Source: Streptomyces cellulosae (GTDB lineage Bacteria > Actinomycetota > Actinomycetes > Streptomycetales > Streptomycetaceae). Taken from it: a DNA stretch of 64,000 nucleotides. Shown here piece by piece: positions 16,721-31,015 of the stretch. The DNA lies in NCBI GenBank assembly GCA_014655195.1, contig BNBH01000006.1, forward strand, positions 244,096 through 308,095, in the 5' to 3' direction. The translations under genes were made by a program, and so were the position numbers. The notes beneath the pieces are model-generated. The model was not told the origin of the DNA, searched no databases, and saw only the letters and a program-made list of their open reading frames with translations. The first letter of the stretch is position 1; every line of letters begins with the position of its first letter.

Positions 16721-17656
16721 ATGTCGTTCATCTCCCGTTCCACCGCCTTCCGCCGTGCCCTGGCCGCGGCGGGCAGCGCCGTCGTCCTCGCCGGGGCCCT
16801 GGCCGCCTGCGGCTCGTCGAAGGACTCCGGCTCCTCCATGCCCGGCATGGACCATGCCGCCACGCCGTCCGCCCCCGCGTCCTCTGCCGATGCCGGGCAC
16901 GGCCACGACTCCATGTCTGGCATGGACCACGCCGGCATGGGCAACGGCCTGGCCGACGCCCGGGACGGCTACCGGCTCGCCTCCTCCGCGGCCACGCTGC
17001 CCGCAGGCCGGCCCGCCCCCTACACGTTCAAGGTCACCTCTCCGGACGGCAAGCCGCTCACCGCGTTCGCGCCGGACCAGAGCAAGCTGATGCACTTCTA
17101 CGCCATCCGCTCGGACCTGACCGGCTTCCAGCACCTGCACCCCGCCATGAGTGACGACGGCACCTGGACCGCTGACCTCGCATCCCTGGAACCCGGCAGC
17201 TGGCGCGTGTACGCCTCCTTCATCCCCGGCACGGGTCCCGGCAAGGACCAGGACTTCGTCCTCAGCCGCACCGTCATCGTGCCCGGCGACGCCCCCACGA
17301 CCCCGCTGCCCGCCGCGGCCACGAGCACCACCGCCGACGGCTACACGGTCACCGTCAAGGGCGGCGAGCTCATGGCCGGCATGACCCACCCGCTGACCGT
17401 CAGCATCAGCAAGGACGGCAAGCCGGTCACCGATCTCCAGCCCTACCTGGAGACCTACGCCCACCTGACCGCCTTCCGCGAGGGTGACCAGGCGTTCGCC
17501 CACCTCCACCCGCAGACCGAGGTGAAGGGCGACCGGGGCGGCCCTGACCTGGCCTTCCAGGCCATGCTGCCCGAGTCGGGCAACTGGCGGCTGTTCCTGC
17601 AGTTCCAGACCGGTGGCAAGCTCCACACCGCCGCCCTGACCCTCAAGGTCGCCTGA
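16721..17656 (+). CDS. Met/His-rich secreted lipoprotein
   Basis: The protein (311 residues) begins with a signal peptide ending in the lipobox LAAC (about residue 30). A linker rich in Met, His and Asp follows (SMPGMDHAA, HGHDSMSGMDHAGM), of the kind that binds copper or silver. Two beta-rich repeats (DLTGFQHLHP and TFREGDQ-like AFAHLHPQTE) complete it. The ATG at 16721 is after a weak site. A strong terminator follows at 17661, and the DUF318 permease comes next. A role in extracytoplasmic metal handling is likely but unproven. Confidence 0.7.
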   Translation: MSFISRSTAFRRALAAAGSAVVLAGALAACGSSKDSGSSMPGMDHAATPSAPASSADAGHGHDSMSGMDHAGMGNGLADARDGYRLASSAATLPAGRPAPYTFKVTSPDGKPLTAFAPDQSKLMHFYAIRSDLTGFQHLHPAMSDDGTWTADLASLEPGSWRVYASFIPGTGPGKDQDFVLSRTVIVPGDAPTTPLPAAATSTTADGYTVTVKGGELMAGMTHPLTVSISKDGKPVTDLQPYLETYAHLTAFREGDQAFAHLHPQTEVKGDRGGPDLAFQAMLPESGNWRLFLQFQTGGKLHTAALTLKVA

Positions 17657-17660
17657 CCCA

Positions 17661-17691
17661 GTCCGGGGCGCCACCCCGTGGCGCCCCGGAC
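17661..17691. terminator. Rho-independent-type hairpin
   Basis: A perfect 14-bp stem (GTCCGGGGCGCCAC) with a 3-nt loop lies 5 bp after the lipoprotein stop. There is no U-tract, as is usual in high-GC actinomycetes. Confidence 0.8.
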
Positions 17692-17774
17692 CCCCGCCCT
17701 CACCCCGCCCGGCGTTCCGCCGCGCCGACGTGTCGGTGTGCCCCGAGCGGTGCCCGAACCGGGAGGCTTCGAGA

Positions 17775-18953
17775 ATGATCCACGCCGTACTCCACGCACT
17801 GTCGATCACACTGTCCATGACGTGGGAGATCACCTGGGCCCTGATCCTGGGCTTCGCCCTGTCCGCGGTGGTGCAGGCCGTCGTCCGCAAGTCGACGGTG
17901 GTCTCGCTCCTGGGGGACGACCGTCCCAAGACCCTGGCCATCGCGGCTGGGCTGGGGGCGGCATCCTCCTCCTGCTCGTACGCGGCCGTAGCACTGGCCC
18001 GCTCGCTGTTCCGCAAGGGCGCGAACTTCACCTCCGCGATGGCCTTCGAGATCGCCTCCACCAACCTCGTGATCGAGCTCGGCGTGATCCTGGCCCTTTT
18101 GATGGGCTGGCAGTTCACCGCGGCGGAGTTCGTCGGCGGCCCCGTCATGATCATCGCGCTGGCCGTGCTGTTCTGGCTGTTCCTGCACGAGCGGCTCCTG
18201 CGCCAGGCGCGCCAGCAGGCCGAACGCGGGGTCGCCGGGGCGATGGAGGGCCACGCGGCGATGGACATGTCCGTCCAGCGCGAGGGCTCCTTCGCCCGGC
18301 GGCTGCTGTCGGGCGAAGGGTTCACCTCCACCAGTCACGTCTTCGTGATGGAGTGGGCGGCGATCCTGCGGGACCTGGTGGTCGGACTGCTGATCGCCGG
18401 GGCCATCGCCGCCTGGGTCCCCGACTCGTTCTGGAGCGCTCTCTTCCTCGACGGGCATCCGCTGGCGTCCAAACTGATCGGCCCGCTCATCGGCCCGCTG
18501 GTCGCGATCGCCTCGTTCGTCTGCTCGATCGGGAACGTGCCCCTCGCCGTCGTCCTGTGGAAGGGCGGCATCAGCTTCGGCGGCGTGGTCGCGTTCATCT
18601 TCGCCGACCTGCTGATCCTGCCGATCCTGAACATCTACCGGAAGTACTACGGCGCGAGGATGGCCCTCTTCCTGCTGTGGACCTTCTACGCCGCCGCGGT
18701 CCTCGCCGGCTACGTCGTGGAATTCGCCTTCGGCGCCCTGGGGCTCATCCCCGACCAGGCCGACGCCACGATCCCGACGGAGGGGATCTCCTGGAACTAC
18801 ACGACGTTCCTCAACATCGCCTTCCTCCTGCTGGCCGCCGCGTTCCTGATCCGGTTCTTCCGCACCGGCGGCCGGCAGATGCTCGCCATGATGGGCGGCG
18901 CCCCTGGCAGCCAGGAACAGGGCGGAGAAGACCGCCACGACGGCCACGGCTGA
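17775..18953 (+). CDS. DUF318 (ArsP/YraQ-like) permease
   Basis: A 392-residue membrane protein with about 10 helices. Two duplicated halves carry conserved glycine/serine motifs (LGAASSSCSYAAVALARSLF and ASFVCSIGNVPLAVVLWKGG), the hallmark of the DUF318 permease family. Some members export organoarsenicals; others are linked to metals. The C-terminal tail is His-containing (GGEDRHDGHG). The ATG at 17775 has GGGAGG 8 nt upstream. Its neighbour, the Met/His-rich lipoprotein, suggests a shared metal substrate. Confidence 0.8.
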   Translation: MIHAVLHALSITLSMTWEITWALILGFALSAVVQAVVRKSTVVSLLGDDRPKTLAIAAGLGAASSSCSYAAVALARSLFRKGANFTSAMAFEIASTNLVIELGVILALLMGWQFTAAEFVGGPVMIIALAVLFWLFLHERLLRQARQQAERGVAGAMEGHAAMDMSVQREGSFARRLLSGEGFTSTSHVFVMEWAAILRDLVVGLLIAGAIAAWVPDSFWSALFLDGHPLASKLIGPLIGPLVAIASFVCSIGNVPLAVVLWKGGISFGGVVAFIFADLLILPILNIYRKYYGARMALFLLWTFYAAAVLAGYVVEFAFGALGLIPDQADATIPTEGISWNYTTFLNIAFLLLAAAFLIRFFRTGGRQMLAMMGGAPGSQEQGGEDRHDGHG

Positions 18954-19026
18954 GGAACACCGCGAGCCGGTCGGTGAAGCGCGAGCCCGGACCGGTTGGC
19001 GGGCGCAGTCTCGCCGGTGACGGTGT

Positions 19027-19962
19027 TCAGCGCGTGTGGGCGAGCTCGAGGAACCGGTGGAGGTCGTGTGCGGCCTCCACGGCGCACAGGCCGGTGGCCG
19101 CCAGGAGTACTGCAGCGGCGGCCAGGAGCAGGGGCGGGCTCTGCGGCGGGGGTGCGAGGAGGGCCGCGACACGGCGGGGGACGACGCCGGGACTCGGCCT
19201 GCGACGGCCGAGGATGCCGAGAGCCGCGGCGGGAACGAGACGCCGGGTGCGGCCGCGTTTGGTGGCGACGGCGGCACGGGCGACGGTCTCGGCAACGGCG
19301 CGGCGGTCGCCGGTGTGGCGGGCGGCATGCTCGTCGGCCCAGCGTTCGACGGTGTAGGCGACTGCGGTAGCCAGGGGACGCAGCAGCGGGTTGGCCGCGG
19401 CCGCGATCTGGCTGAGGGACACGAACGCGTAGTGGTGGTTCTGCAGATGGGCGCGTTCGTGGGCGAGGAGGATCTCGTGCCCGGCGGGGTCGAGGGCATC
19501 GAGCATGCCGTGGGAGATGACGATGCGGCCGGGCAGCCCCGGCATCGTGTAGGCGTCGGCGCCGGGCTCGTCGGTGACTACGACTGGGTCGGAGCCGGGC
19601 AGGCAGGCGGCTTCCAGAGCCGCGGACCACAGGGCCCCGGCCCGGCGTACGGTCAGCCGTACGGCGGCCAGGACGGCGAGGGCGAGCAGGACGGCGCCCG
19701 CCAGGGCGGCCGGCCACGCGGCGGGGTCCTGGCTGGCGATCACCTCGGGTGAGTAGCCCTTGAGGGCGGCCACGAGCGGGATGCGGACGAGTCCGGCCAG
19801 GGCGAGCAGGCCCAGGACCAGGGTGCTGGAGGCGGCCAGCAGCAGGCCGGCGCCGGTCAGCAGCCAGGTCGCCAGGCGAGGCTCCAGACGGCGGGCCAGG
19901 GGGCTGGCGCTCAGGGCGGCGAGGGCGGGGAAGAGCAGCGGCAGGTAGACGGCCAAGTGCAT
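19027..19962 (-). CDS. BlaR1/MecR1-type M56 membrane metallopeptidase
   Basis: A 311-residue protein with several transmembrane helices and a cytosolic zinc site HERAH (LLAHERAHLQNHH), as in M56 peptidases. It lacks the extracellular penicillin-binding domain of true BlaR1, so it cannot sense beta-lactams in the classical way. The gene follows blaI-like 19981-20373 by 18 bp in the same direction. The family role is to inactivate the BlaI repressor when a signal is sensed. The signal here is unknown; the neighbouring lipid-carrier genes point to cell-wall stress (inference). Confidence 0.8.
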   Translation of the reverse strand: MHLAVYLPLLFPALAALSASPLARRLEPRLATWLLTGAGLLLAASSTLVLGLLALAGLVRIPLVAALKGYSPEVIASQDPAAWPAALAGAVLLALAVLAAVRLTVRRAGALWSAALEAACLPGSDPVVVTDEPGADAYTMPGLPGRIVISHGMLDALDPAGHEILLAHERAHLQNHHYAFVSLSQIAAAANPLLRPLATAVAYTVERWADEHAARHTGDRRAVAETVARAAVATKRGRTRRLVPAAALGILGRRRPSPGVVPRRVAALLAPPPQSPPLLLAAAAVLLAATGLCAVEAAHDLHRFLELAHTR

Positions 19963-19980
19963 CGCTGACAGGGGCTCTCT

Positions 19981-20373
19981 CTACTCGTCGGTGCCCAGCA
20001 GGCGGCGCAGCAGGTCCTCGTCGTCGTCGGACAGCTCGTCGACGAAACGGGTCAGGACCGAGGCGCGGTCGCTGCCGCTCTCCATGACCTGGCGCATGTG
20101 CCGGGCAGTCAGCCCGGACTCGTCGGTGACCGGGGTGTAGGCGTAACTGCGCCCGGCCGGGGTGCGTTCCAGTACGCCGCGGGTGTGCAGGCGCCCGAGT
20201 GTCGTGGCCACTGTGGTGTGGGCCGGGCCGTTCGACAGTCGTTCGGCGACCTCGCCTGGGGTCAGTGCCCGGCCGGCGGTGTGCAGCAGGGCGAGGACCT
20301 CGTTCTCCAAGGCCCCGTTCGCCCGGCGCCCGCCACCCGCGCCCGGCGCCTGTTCCTGCGCGCCCACGCTCAT
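19981..20373 (-). CDS. BlaI/MecI-family repressor
   Basis: A 130-residue winged-helix repressor: NGALENEVLALLHTAGRALTPGEVAERL, then a recognition helix AHTTVATTLGRLHTRGVLER, then the C-terminal dimerisation/cleavage helix. BlaI proteins bind dyad operators and are cut by their M56 partner, which is the next gene. A perfect 38-bp palindrome lies 28 bp upstream of its start, between it and the divergent PAP2 gene. Confidence 0.85.
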   Translation of the reverse strand: MSVGAQEQAPGAGGGRRANGALENEVLALLHTAGRALTPGEVAERLSNGPAHTTVATTLGRLHTRGVLERTPAGRSYAYTPVTDESGLTARHMRQVMESGSDRASVLTRFVDELSDDDEDLLRRLLGTDE

Positions 20374-20400
20374 CCCCCCTTTTGCTTCGTCGTCTACAGT

Positions 20401-20438
20401 CCACAGTAACTTCTATTCGCGAATAGAAGTTACTGTGG
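20401..20438. promoter_or_regulatory. Perfect 38-bp palindrome, likely BlaI operator
   Basis: Each half reads CCACAGTAACTTCTATTCG on its own strand, so all 38 bases are self-complementary. It lies between the divergent blaI-like and PAP2 genes. The ACAGTA/TACTGT arms resemble the TACA/TGTA half-sites known for BlaI/MecI. The inner TTCTATTCG arms are a second possible dyad. Confidence 0.8.
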
Positions 20439-20504
20439 TCGTCGTCCGTGCCGAGCCGTGCCCTGCCCGTGCCGTTGTTTCTGCCTGCCCAGACAGGATG
20501 CCCG

Positions 20505-21206
20505 ATGCCCCGTTCCCCAGCCGCTCCGCCCCACGCCGCCGGCGTGCGGTGGTGGCCGGCCGCCGTGCTGGTGCTGGTGTGCTCGGTCTCGCTGGCCGCC
20601 CTGATAGGGGTGACCGCCTCGGCGCACGGGGCGCCGTTCGCGGTGGACCGTGCGCTGCACGGCTGGGTGGTGGAGCACCGGACCTCCTGGGCTGCCGTCG
20701 TGGCGGTGGCGGTCACGGTGACCGGCAGCGGAGTACCGGCCTACCTGCTGGCGGCCTTCGCCGGATCCGTCCTCTGGCCGGCCGTCCGGTGGCGCGGGGC
20801 ACTGGCCGGGGCCTTGGCCCTGGTGTCGGTGCAGGTGCCGCGCATCGCCCTGGCGTCGTGGCTCGCCCGGCCGCGTCCGCCCGCCGCCGACTGGGCGTGG
20901 TCGGCGAGCGGGTACGCGATGCCCTCAGGGCACACCACCACCTCCGCGGCCGTCGCGGTCCTCCTCGCCGCCGGCGTGTACCGCTCGGTGCGGGGACGGG
21001 CCCGTCGCGTGCTGCTCGTACTGCCAGCGCTGTGGGCTTTGGCGGTCGGCGTCAGCCGCATCTACCTCGGCGTGCACTGGCCCAGCGATGTGCTGGCGGG
21101 CTGGCTGCTGGCCTCCGTCTGGGCCGGACTGCTCGGGATGTTCCTCGTTCTCCTGCGGCGTCGTAAGGCCGGCGCCGCCCCGTCAAGCGAAGGTGAAGGC
21201 TCGTGA
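20505..21206 (+). CDS. PAP2-family membrane phosphatase
   Basis: A 233-residue membrane protein with all three PAP2 phosphatase motifs: LARPRPPA (motif 1), MPSGHTTTSA (motif 2), SRIYLGVHWPSDVLAGW (motif 3). PAP2 enzymes such as PgpB dephosphorylate undecaprenyl pyrophosphate or phosphatidylglycerol phosphate at the outer face of the membrane. The ATG at 20505 follows AGGA. It overlaps uppP by 4 bp (GTGA), so the two phosphatases are made together, under the palindrome at 20401. Confidence 0.85.
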   Translation: MPRSPAAPPHAAGVRWWPAAVLVLVCSVSLAALIGVTASAHGAPFAVDRALHGWVVEHRTSWAAVVAVAVTVTGSGVPAYLLAAFAGSVLWPAVRWRGALAGALALVSVQVPRIALASWLARPRPPAADWAWSASGYAMPSGHTTTSAAVAVLLAAGVYRSVRGRARRVLLVLPALWALAVGVSRIYLGVHWPSDVLAGWLLASVWAGLLGMFLVLLRRRKAGAAPSSEGEGS

Positions 21207-22039
21207 GTGCGATCAGTGTGGGACAGGCGATCGTCCTGGGTGTCGTGGAGGGGGTGACGGAGTTCCTGCCGGTCTCCTCCACCGGCCACCTCAAGATCAC
21301 CGAAGGGCTGATGGGCATCCCGGTCGACGACAAGTCCGTCGTCGCGTTCACCGCCGTCATCCAGGTCGGAGCCATCGCGGCGGTCCTCGTCTACTTCTTC
21401 AAGGACATCGTGCGGATCGTCTCCGCCTGGGGCCGGGGACTGGCGAACAAGGAGGAGCGCTACCACCACGACTACAAGTTCGCCTGGTGGGTCATCTACG
21501 CCACCATCCCGATCGTCGTCGTGGGTCTCGCGGCCAAACCCCTGATCGAGGGGCCGCTGGCCTCCCTGTGGGTGGTGGCCGGCTCGCTCATCGTCGGCAG
21601 CGGCCTGATGTGGGCTGCCGACCAGATGGGCCGCCACAAGCGCGGCGAGGACGACACCTCCCTCAAGGACGCCATGCTGGTCGGCTCCTCGCAGATCCTC
21701 GCCCTGCTCTTCCCCGGCTTCTCCCGCTCCGGCGCCACCATGTCCACCGGCCTCATCCTCGACCTGGAGCGCGTCGCCGCCACCCGCCTTTCCTTCTTCC
21801 TCGGCATCCCGGCCCTGACCGGCGCCGGCCTGTACGAGCTGAAGGACGCCATCGGCGCCGGAGTGGACACCCTCCCGCTGATCGTCGGCACCGCGGTGTC
21901 CTTCGTCGTCGCCTACGCCTCGATCGCCTGGCTGCTGAAGTTCGTCGCCAAGCACTCCTTCAACGCCTTCGTCGCCTACCGCGTCGTCGTCGGCGTCCTC
22001 CTGTTCGGCCTGCTCGGCACCGGCATCCTGCACGCCTGA
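21203..22039 (+). CDS. uppP: Undecaprenyl-diphosphate phosphatase
   Basis: A 278-residue BacA/UppP with both catalytic segments: EGVTEFLPVSSTGHL near the N-terminus and PGFSRSGATMSTGLI in the middle. UppP removes a phosphate from undecaprenyl pyrophosphate to recycle the cell-wall lipid carrier, and extra copies confer bacitracin resistance. The GTG start overlaps the stop of the PAP2 gene. DedA follows 58 bp later. In Cupriavidus the related PbrB helps lead resistance by supplying phosphate. Confidence 0.95.
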   Translation: MSAISVGQAIVLGVVEGVTEFLPVSSTGHLKITEGLMGIPVDDKSVVAFTAVIQVGAIAAVLVYFFKDIVRIVSAWGRGLANKEERYHHDYKFAWWVIYATIPIVVVGLAAKPLIEGPLASLWVVAGSLIVGSGLMWAADQMGRHKRGEDDTSLKDAMLVGSSQILALLFPGFSRSGATMSTGLILDLERVAATRLSFFLGIPALTGAGLYELKDAIGAGVDTLPLIVGTAVSFVVAYASIAWLLKFVAKHSFNAFVAYRVVVGVLLFGLLGTGILHA

Positions 22040-22097
22040 TCCCCCGACCGCACCGCCGCAACGCCGCCTCCACCTGCCCGGACAGGAGCCCCCTCCC

Positions 22098-22730
22098 ATG
22101 ACCGCCCTCGCGCTCGGCCCGCAGTGGCTCGACCCCGACCACCTGATCTCCGTGTTCGGCCTGATCGGCATCCTCGCGGTCGTCTTCGCCGAATCGGGCC
22201 TGCTCATCGGCTTCTTCCTGCCCGGTGATTCACTGCTGTTCACCGCCGGGCTGCTCGTCGCCTCGCACCGCTACCTCACGCAGCCGCTATGGCTGGTGTG
22301 CCTGCTCGTCGTGATCGCCGCAGCAGCGGGCGACCAGGCCGGATACCTCTTCGGCCGCAAGGTCGGCCCCGCCCTCTTCCGCCGCCCCGACTCCCGCCTG
22401 TTCAAGCAGGAGAACGCCGCCAAGGCCGCCGCGTTCTTCGCCGGGCACGGGCCGCGCTCCCTCGTCCTTGCCCGCTTCGTGCCCGTCGTACGCACCTTCA
22501 CCCCGATCGTGGCCGGTGTCAGCGCCATGCACTACCGCACCTTCATCCGGTTCAACCTCATCGGCGCAGCCCTGTGGGGCACCGGAGTGATCCTCCTGGG
22601 CTACTTCCTCGGACAGATCACCTTCGTCACCGCCCACATCGAGCTCATCCTGATCGCCCTGGTCGCCGTCTCCGTCCTGCCACTGGCCGTGGAATACCTG
22701 CGGGCCCGTCGTCGACGCCCAGCTTCATGA
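22098..22730 (+). CDS. DedA-family membrane protein
   Basis: A 210-residue DedA protein: FAESGLLIGFFLPGDSLLFTAGLL, then GYLFGRKVG, then the signature ARFVPVVRTFTPIVAGVSAMHYRTF. Recent work shows that DedA proteins such as UptA flip undecaprenyl phosphate back across the membrane. That fits its place after PAP2 and UppP, so the three genes could dephosphorylate and return the lipid carrier. The ATG at 22098 has CAGGAG upstream. Confidence 0.9.
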   Translation: MTALALGPQWLDPDHLISVFGLIGILAVVFAESGLLIGFFLPGDSLLFTAGLLVASHRYLTQPLWLVCLLVVIAAAAGDQAGYLFGRKVGPALFRRPDSRLFKQENAAKAAAFFAGHGPRSLVLARFVPVVRTFTPIVAGVSAMHYRTFIRFNLIGAALWGTGVILLGYFLGQITFVTAHIELILIALVAVSVLPLAVEYLRARRRRPAS

Positions 22731-22944
22731 CCAGCCGCCCGCCAGAGCCGCCGCCGGACACTCCGGCCACCGGGCGGCGGGCCGCAGCCCGCTACCCGGT
22801 AGCCTGGGAGGAGCAGCGGCCTACGGGCTGCCGCGCGGCGGTGGGGCCCGCCGTACCCGAACCGCGGCACACGCCGCCAACGGTCCCTACTCGTGACCCG
22901 ACCTGCCCGCACCCGCGGACAGGAGACCACGTGTAGGGAGAGGT

Positions 22945-23444
22945 ATGCGTTCCGAAGAGTCCCGGTCCCCGCAGGCCACAGCAGCCGACGAGCCTGTCGA
23001 CCCCGACGTCGATCTGAACGACCCTGGGCAGCGACGAGAGCTGAGGCGTTCCCACTACGGCGTCCTCGCCGTCATCGCGGCCGGCGGCGCACTCGGGGCA
23101 CTCGCCCGCTTCGAAGCCTCCCGGCTGTGGCCCACACCTGCGGGCGCCTTCCCCTGGACGACGCTGCTGGTCAACGCCGTGGGCTGTCTGGCGATCGGGG
23201 TCTTCCTCGTCGCCGTCACCGAAATCTTCACCGCCCACCACCTGCTGCGCCCGTTCCTCGCGACCGGCGTGCTCGGCGGGTTCACCACCTTCTCCACCTA
23301 CTGCGTGGACATCGAACGTCTCGTCGACGCCGGCCATGCCGCGACCGCACTCGCCTACCTCGCCACGACGGCGGCCGCCGCGATGGCCGCGGTCGGCGTC
23401 GGCGCGTTCAGCACCCGCCGTCTCCTTGCCGATCGGAGCCAGTC

Positions 23445-23448
<4 letters not shown>
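22945..23448 (+). CDS. crcB: CrcB/Fluc fluoride channel subunit, copy 1
   Basis: A 167-residue CrcB with a charged N-terminal tail, then four helices containing the family motifs ([46 protein letters not shown]). Fluc proteins are dual-topology fluoride channels. Paired copies form heterodimers, and a second copy lies two genes on. The ATG at 22945 has GGGAGAG before it. I found no recognisable fluoride riboswitch in the 214 bp upstream. Confidence 0.9.
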
Positions 23449-28983
<5,535 letters not shown>

Positions 28984-28987
<4 letters not shown>

Positions 28988-30534
28988 GACGCTTCCGCGA
29001 CGGGCAGGGCGTCAACCAGCACCTCGATGTCCTGGATCCCGGAGGTCTCCCGGGCCAGCCGGGCGAACAGACCGTTCAGATCCTTCGTCTCGTCGGTCTC
29101 ACCGTGCTCGTCCTCGGTGTCGAAGGCGAGGATCGACTCCAGCTGCAGATGCAGGACCGGGCGGAGATAGTGCTCCTTCGTCGTCTCAACGTCCTTGTGC
29201 CCCAACAGGGTCTTCACCAGCCACCACGGGTCGCCGTAGAGCTGGGCGAAGTCCCGCCGGTCCGCGGCGGTCAGCCCGTACTTCCTGTCCATCAACTCGT
29301 TGAGCAGGATCAACATGTAGAGCGCCATCGAGTGACGCATGGAGTGGGGCGTCGCGTACGGGACCTTCCCCCGGATCTCCGCCACCCGCAGCAGCCGGGA
29401 TGTCTCCCGCTCCTGCGGAGTCAGCAGAGCCTGCTCGCACCGTTGGTTGGCCTGCCGGAACACAGTGTTCCAGCGGTCCGGCAGCATGGGCAGGCCCTGC
29501 TCGGTCAGCCACAACCACGCCGGCTCTGGGCCCTGTGGCCCCTCGACGAACAGCCACTGCCGCTCGCGCCAGTCGAGCAGGTACAGGTCACGTTGGCCTT
29601 GGACGCCGTCGCGGTCGACCCAGTGGACCGTCGAGGTGCGGCCCGTCGTGACCTTCGTGATCAGCCGCATCAGCGGCAACTTCTCGTAGCGTCCCTGGTC
29701 CTGGGCCCGTTCGACTGCCCAGGCCCGCTCCGACTCAGCGTAGGCGCTGACCTGGCGCAATGAATCGACCGACGCGTAGAAGGTCCGGTCTCGCTTCGAC
29801 CGGGACAGCGCTCGGGCCATCTGCCCGTGGCAGTAGCGGCCCGAGCGCAGTGGGCGGGATGGCACTTCGAACGTCAACATGGCGCCGGATTCCTGCCGCC
29901 GCAGTCCCGAGCTGAGTGTGAACCCGACGAACGAGGTGTTCCGAAGCTCGGTCCGCGCGTCCCAGCCCGGCACCGGCGTCCTGTCGGGACCAAGGCCGCG
30001 AAGGCCCACGTCCTGCCAGAGACCCCAGGTTCGAGGTGTCAGCCACGACACTCGCGAGCTGCGGGCGTCCGCGGCCCGGTCTGTCCGGCGCCTGCTGTCT
30101 ACCGGCAGCGGCGTGACCTTCCCCCACCGGTAGAGCCGCGTGAAAGCCGACGCTTCCCGATCCCACTTCGCCCCGCTGATTGGGCTCGGGTTGAGTGGCG
30201 AGTCGCACCGAAATTCCCTGTACGCGCGCAAGTCACTCTCGGTCGCCTGCCGCCACGGGATCCCGCGTCGCCACAACCAAGTCAGCAACAGCCGGATATC
30301 CAGCGCGTAATTCCGCCGAGTTTCCCGCTCCAGCGGATGGAATTCTGCGGAGAGCACGAATTCCAGCAGCTCGGGATCGACCACAAAATCAGGCCGTACA
30401 AAAACCGGATCGCCCGGCTGAAGCCCCACCGCAGCCACCGCTGCCGGCAAGTCGTGGACCCCCAGCACCCCCTCCTCCGGCAGCGGCCCCCACCGCTCCG
30501 AATCCGGCACGAACACCAGCCACCACTCGTCCAT
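28984..30534 (-). CDS. Tyrosine recombinase 1 (TnpA-like) of the Tn554-like set
   Basis: A 516-residue recombinase with all catalytic residues in order: Arg212 (SSGLRRQES), His397 and Arg400 (HSMRHSMA), His446 (LLGHKDVETT) and Tyr456 (KEHYLRP). The N-terminal part has the core-binding helices (LERETRRNYALDIRLLLTWLWRRG). The ATG at 30534 has GGGGTGA just upstream. It lies only about 45 bp inside the left end, where Tn554 places tnpA. Its mRNA probably starts outside the element or at the junction. Confidence 0.9.
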
Positions 30535-30555
30535 CTGTCACCCCTGTGAGTCCCT

Positions 30556-30579
30556 TGAACTCACTCAATCATCAGGGAA
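30556..30579. repeat. Terminal inverted repeat, left end
   Basis: Read on the minus strand this begins TTCCCTG and matches the right-end copy at 17 of 24 positions. A further palindrome GTGAGT...ACTCAC (30545-30563) overlaps it. Confidence 0.5.
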
Positions 30580-30582
30580 GCA
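30579..30582. other. Left attachment core of the 18-kb element
   Basis: TGCT on the minus strand, the partner of 12347-12350. It forms the end of the codon TGC for Cys83 of the interrupted GFA gene. Confidence 0.65.
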
Positions 30583-30828
30583 GGTATGGGGATCATCCGG
30601 GAGGCCGCTTACCTCGTATGCGATGTCACCGCACTGGCATCGGCCGGTTCGGATCTCTGGGGCCGGGAGGGTGACAGCCCGTTCGGTGGCTTCGGATCCG
30701 TCGGCTTGCTGGCTCTCGGACACCAGGCGGGGCGGTGTGTGCACCAGCACCGGGTCACCGGAAGGACTGCATGTGGTGTTGCAGATTTCGCGCTCGGTTT
30801 GTTCGGAGGGGCGGGTCGTCTCGGCCAT
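30580..30828 (-). pseudogene. 5' part of the GFA-family gene split by the element
   Basis: The frame (83 codons before the junction) has an ATG at 30828 with GAGGAG 5 nt upstream, then an unusual Ser/Thr/Cys-containing N-terminus (CNTTCSPSGDPVLVHTPP). It ends with the first half of a GFA domain (RTGRCQCGDIAYEVSGLP and DDPHTC). The frame dies 4 codons into the element. It continues in frame in the 3' part at 12347-11982. GTG codons inside offer shorter starts. Confidence 0.8.
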
Positions 30829-30914
30829 GGATCTCCTCGGGGAAATGGGATGCGGACGGCAGGGTCGTGGAGGCTTCTAGCAGGTGCAGGGATCGATGGG
30901 TGGGACTCGACGCC

Positions 30915-30942
30915 CGTGAGCCGGGGTTCCGTCGGGCTCACG
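30915..30942. terminator. Hairpin after the FxLD methyltransferase gene
   Basis: An 8-bp stem CGTGAGCC/GGCTCACG with an internal loop, about 75 bp beyond the stop at 31016. It may end the upstream cluster transcript and separate it from the GFA gene. Confidence 0.5.
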
Positions 30943-31015
30943 TATGCCGGACATAGCAGGCCGTCCTGGTCCGGCGCGCTTCAGCGCCAGCCCCACGTCT
31001 TTCGTCCGGCCGGGT

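Noticed and set aside
22731..22944. Possible fluoride riboswitch before crcB
   Set aside because: The conserved pseudoknot sequence blocks could not be matched by eye.
30565..30828. FxLD lanthipeptide precursor
   Set aside because: The small frame lacks the FxLD motif, and its C-terminal half is clearly the first part of a GFA domain.
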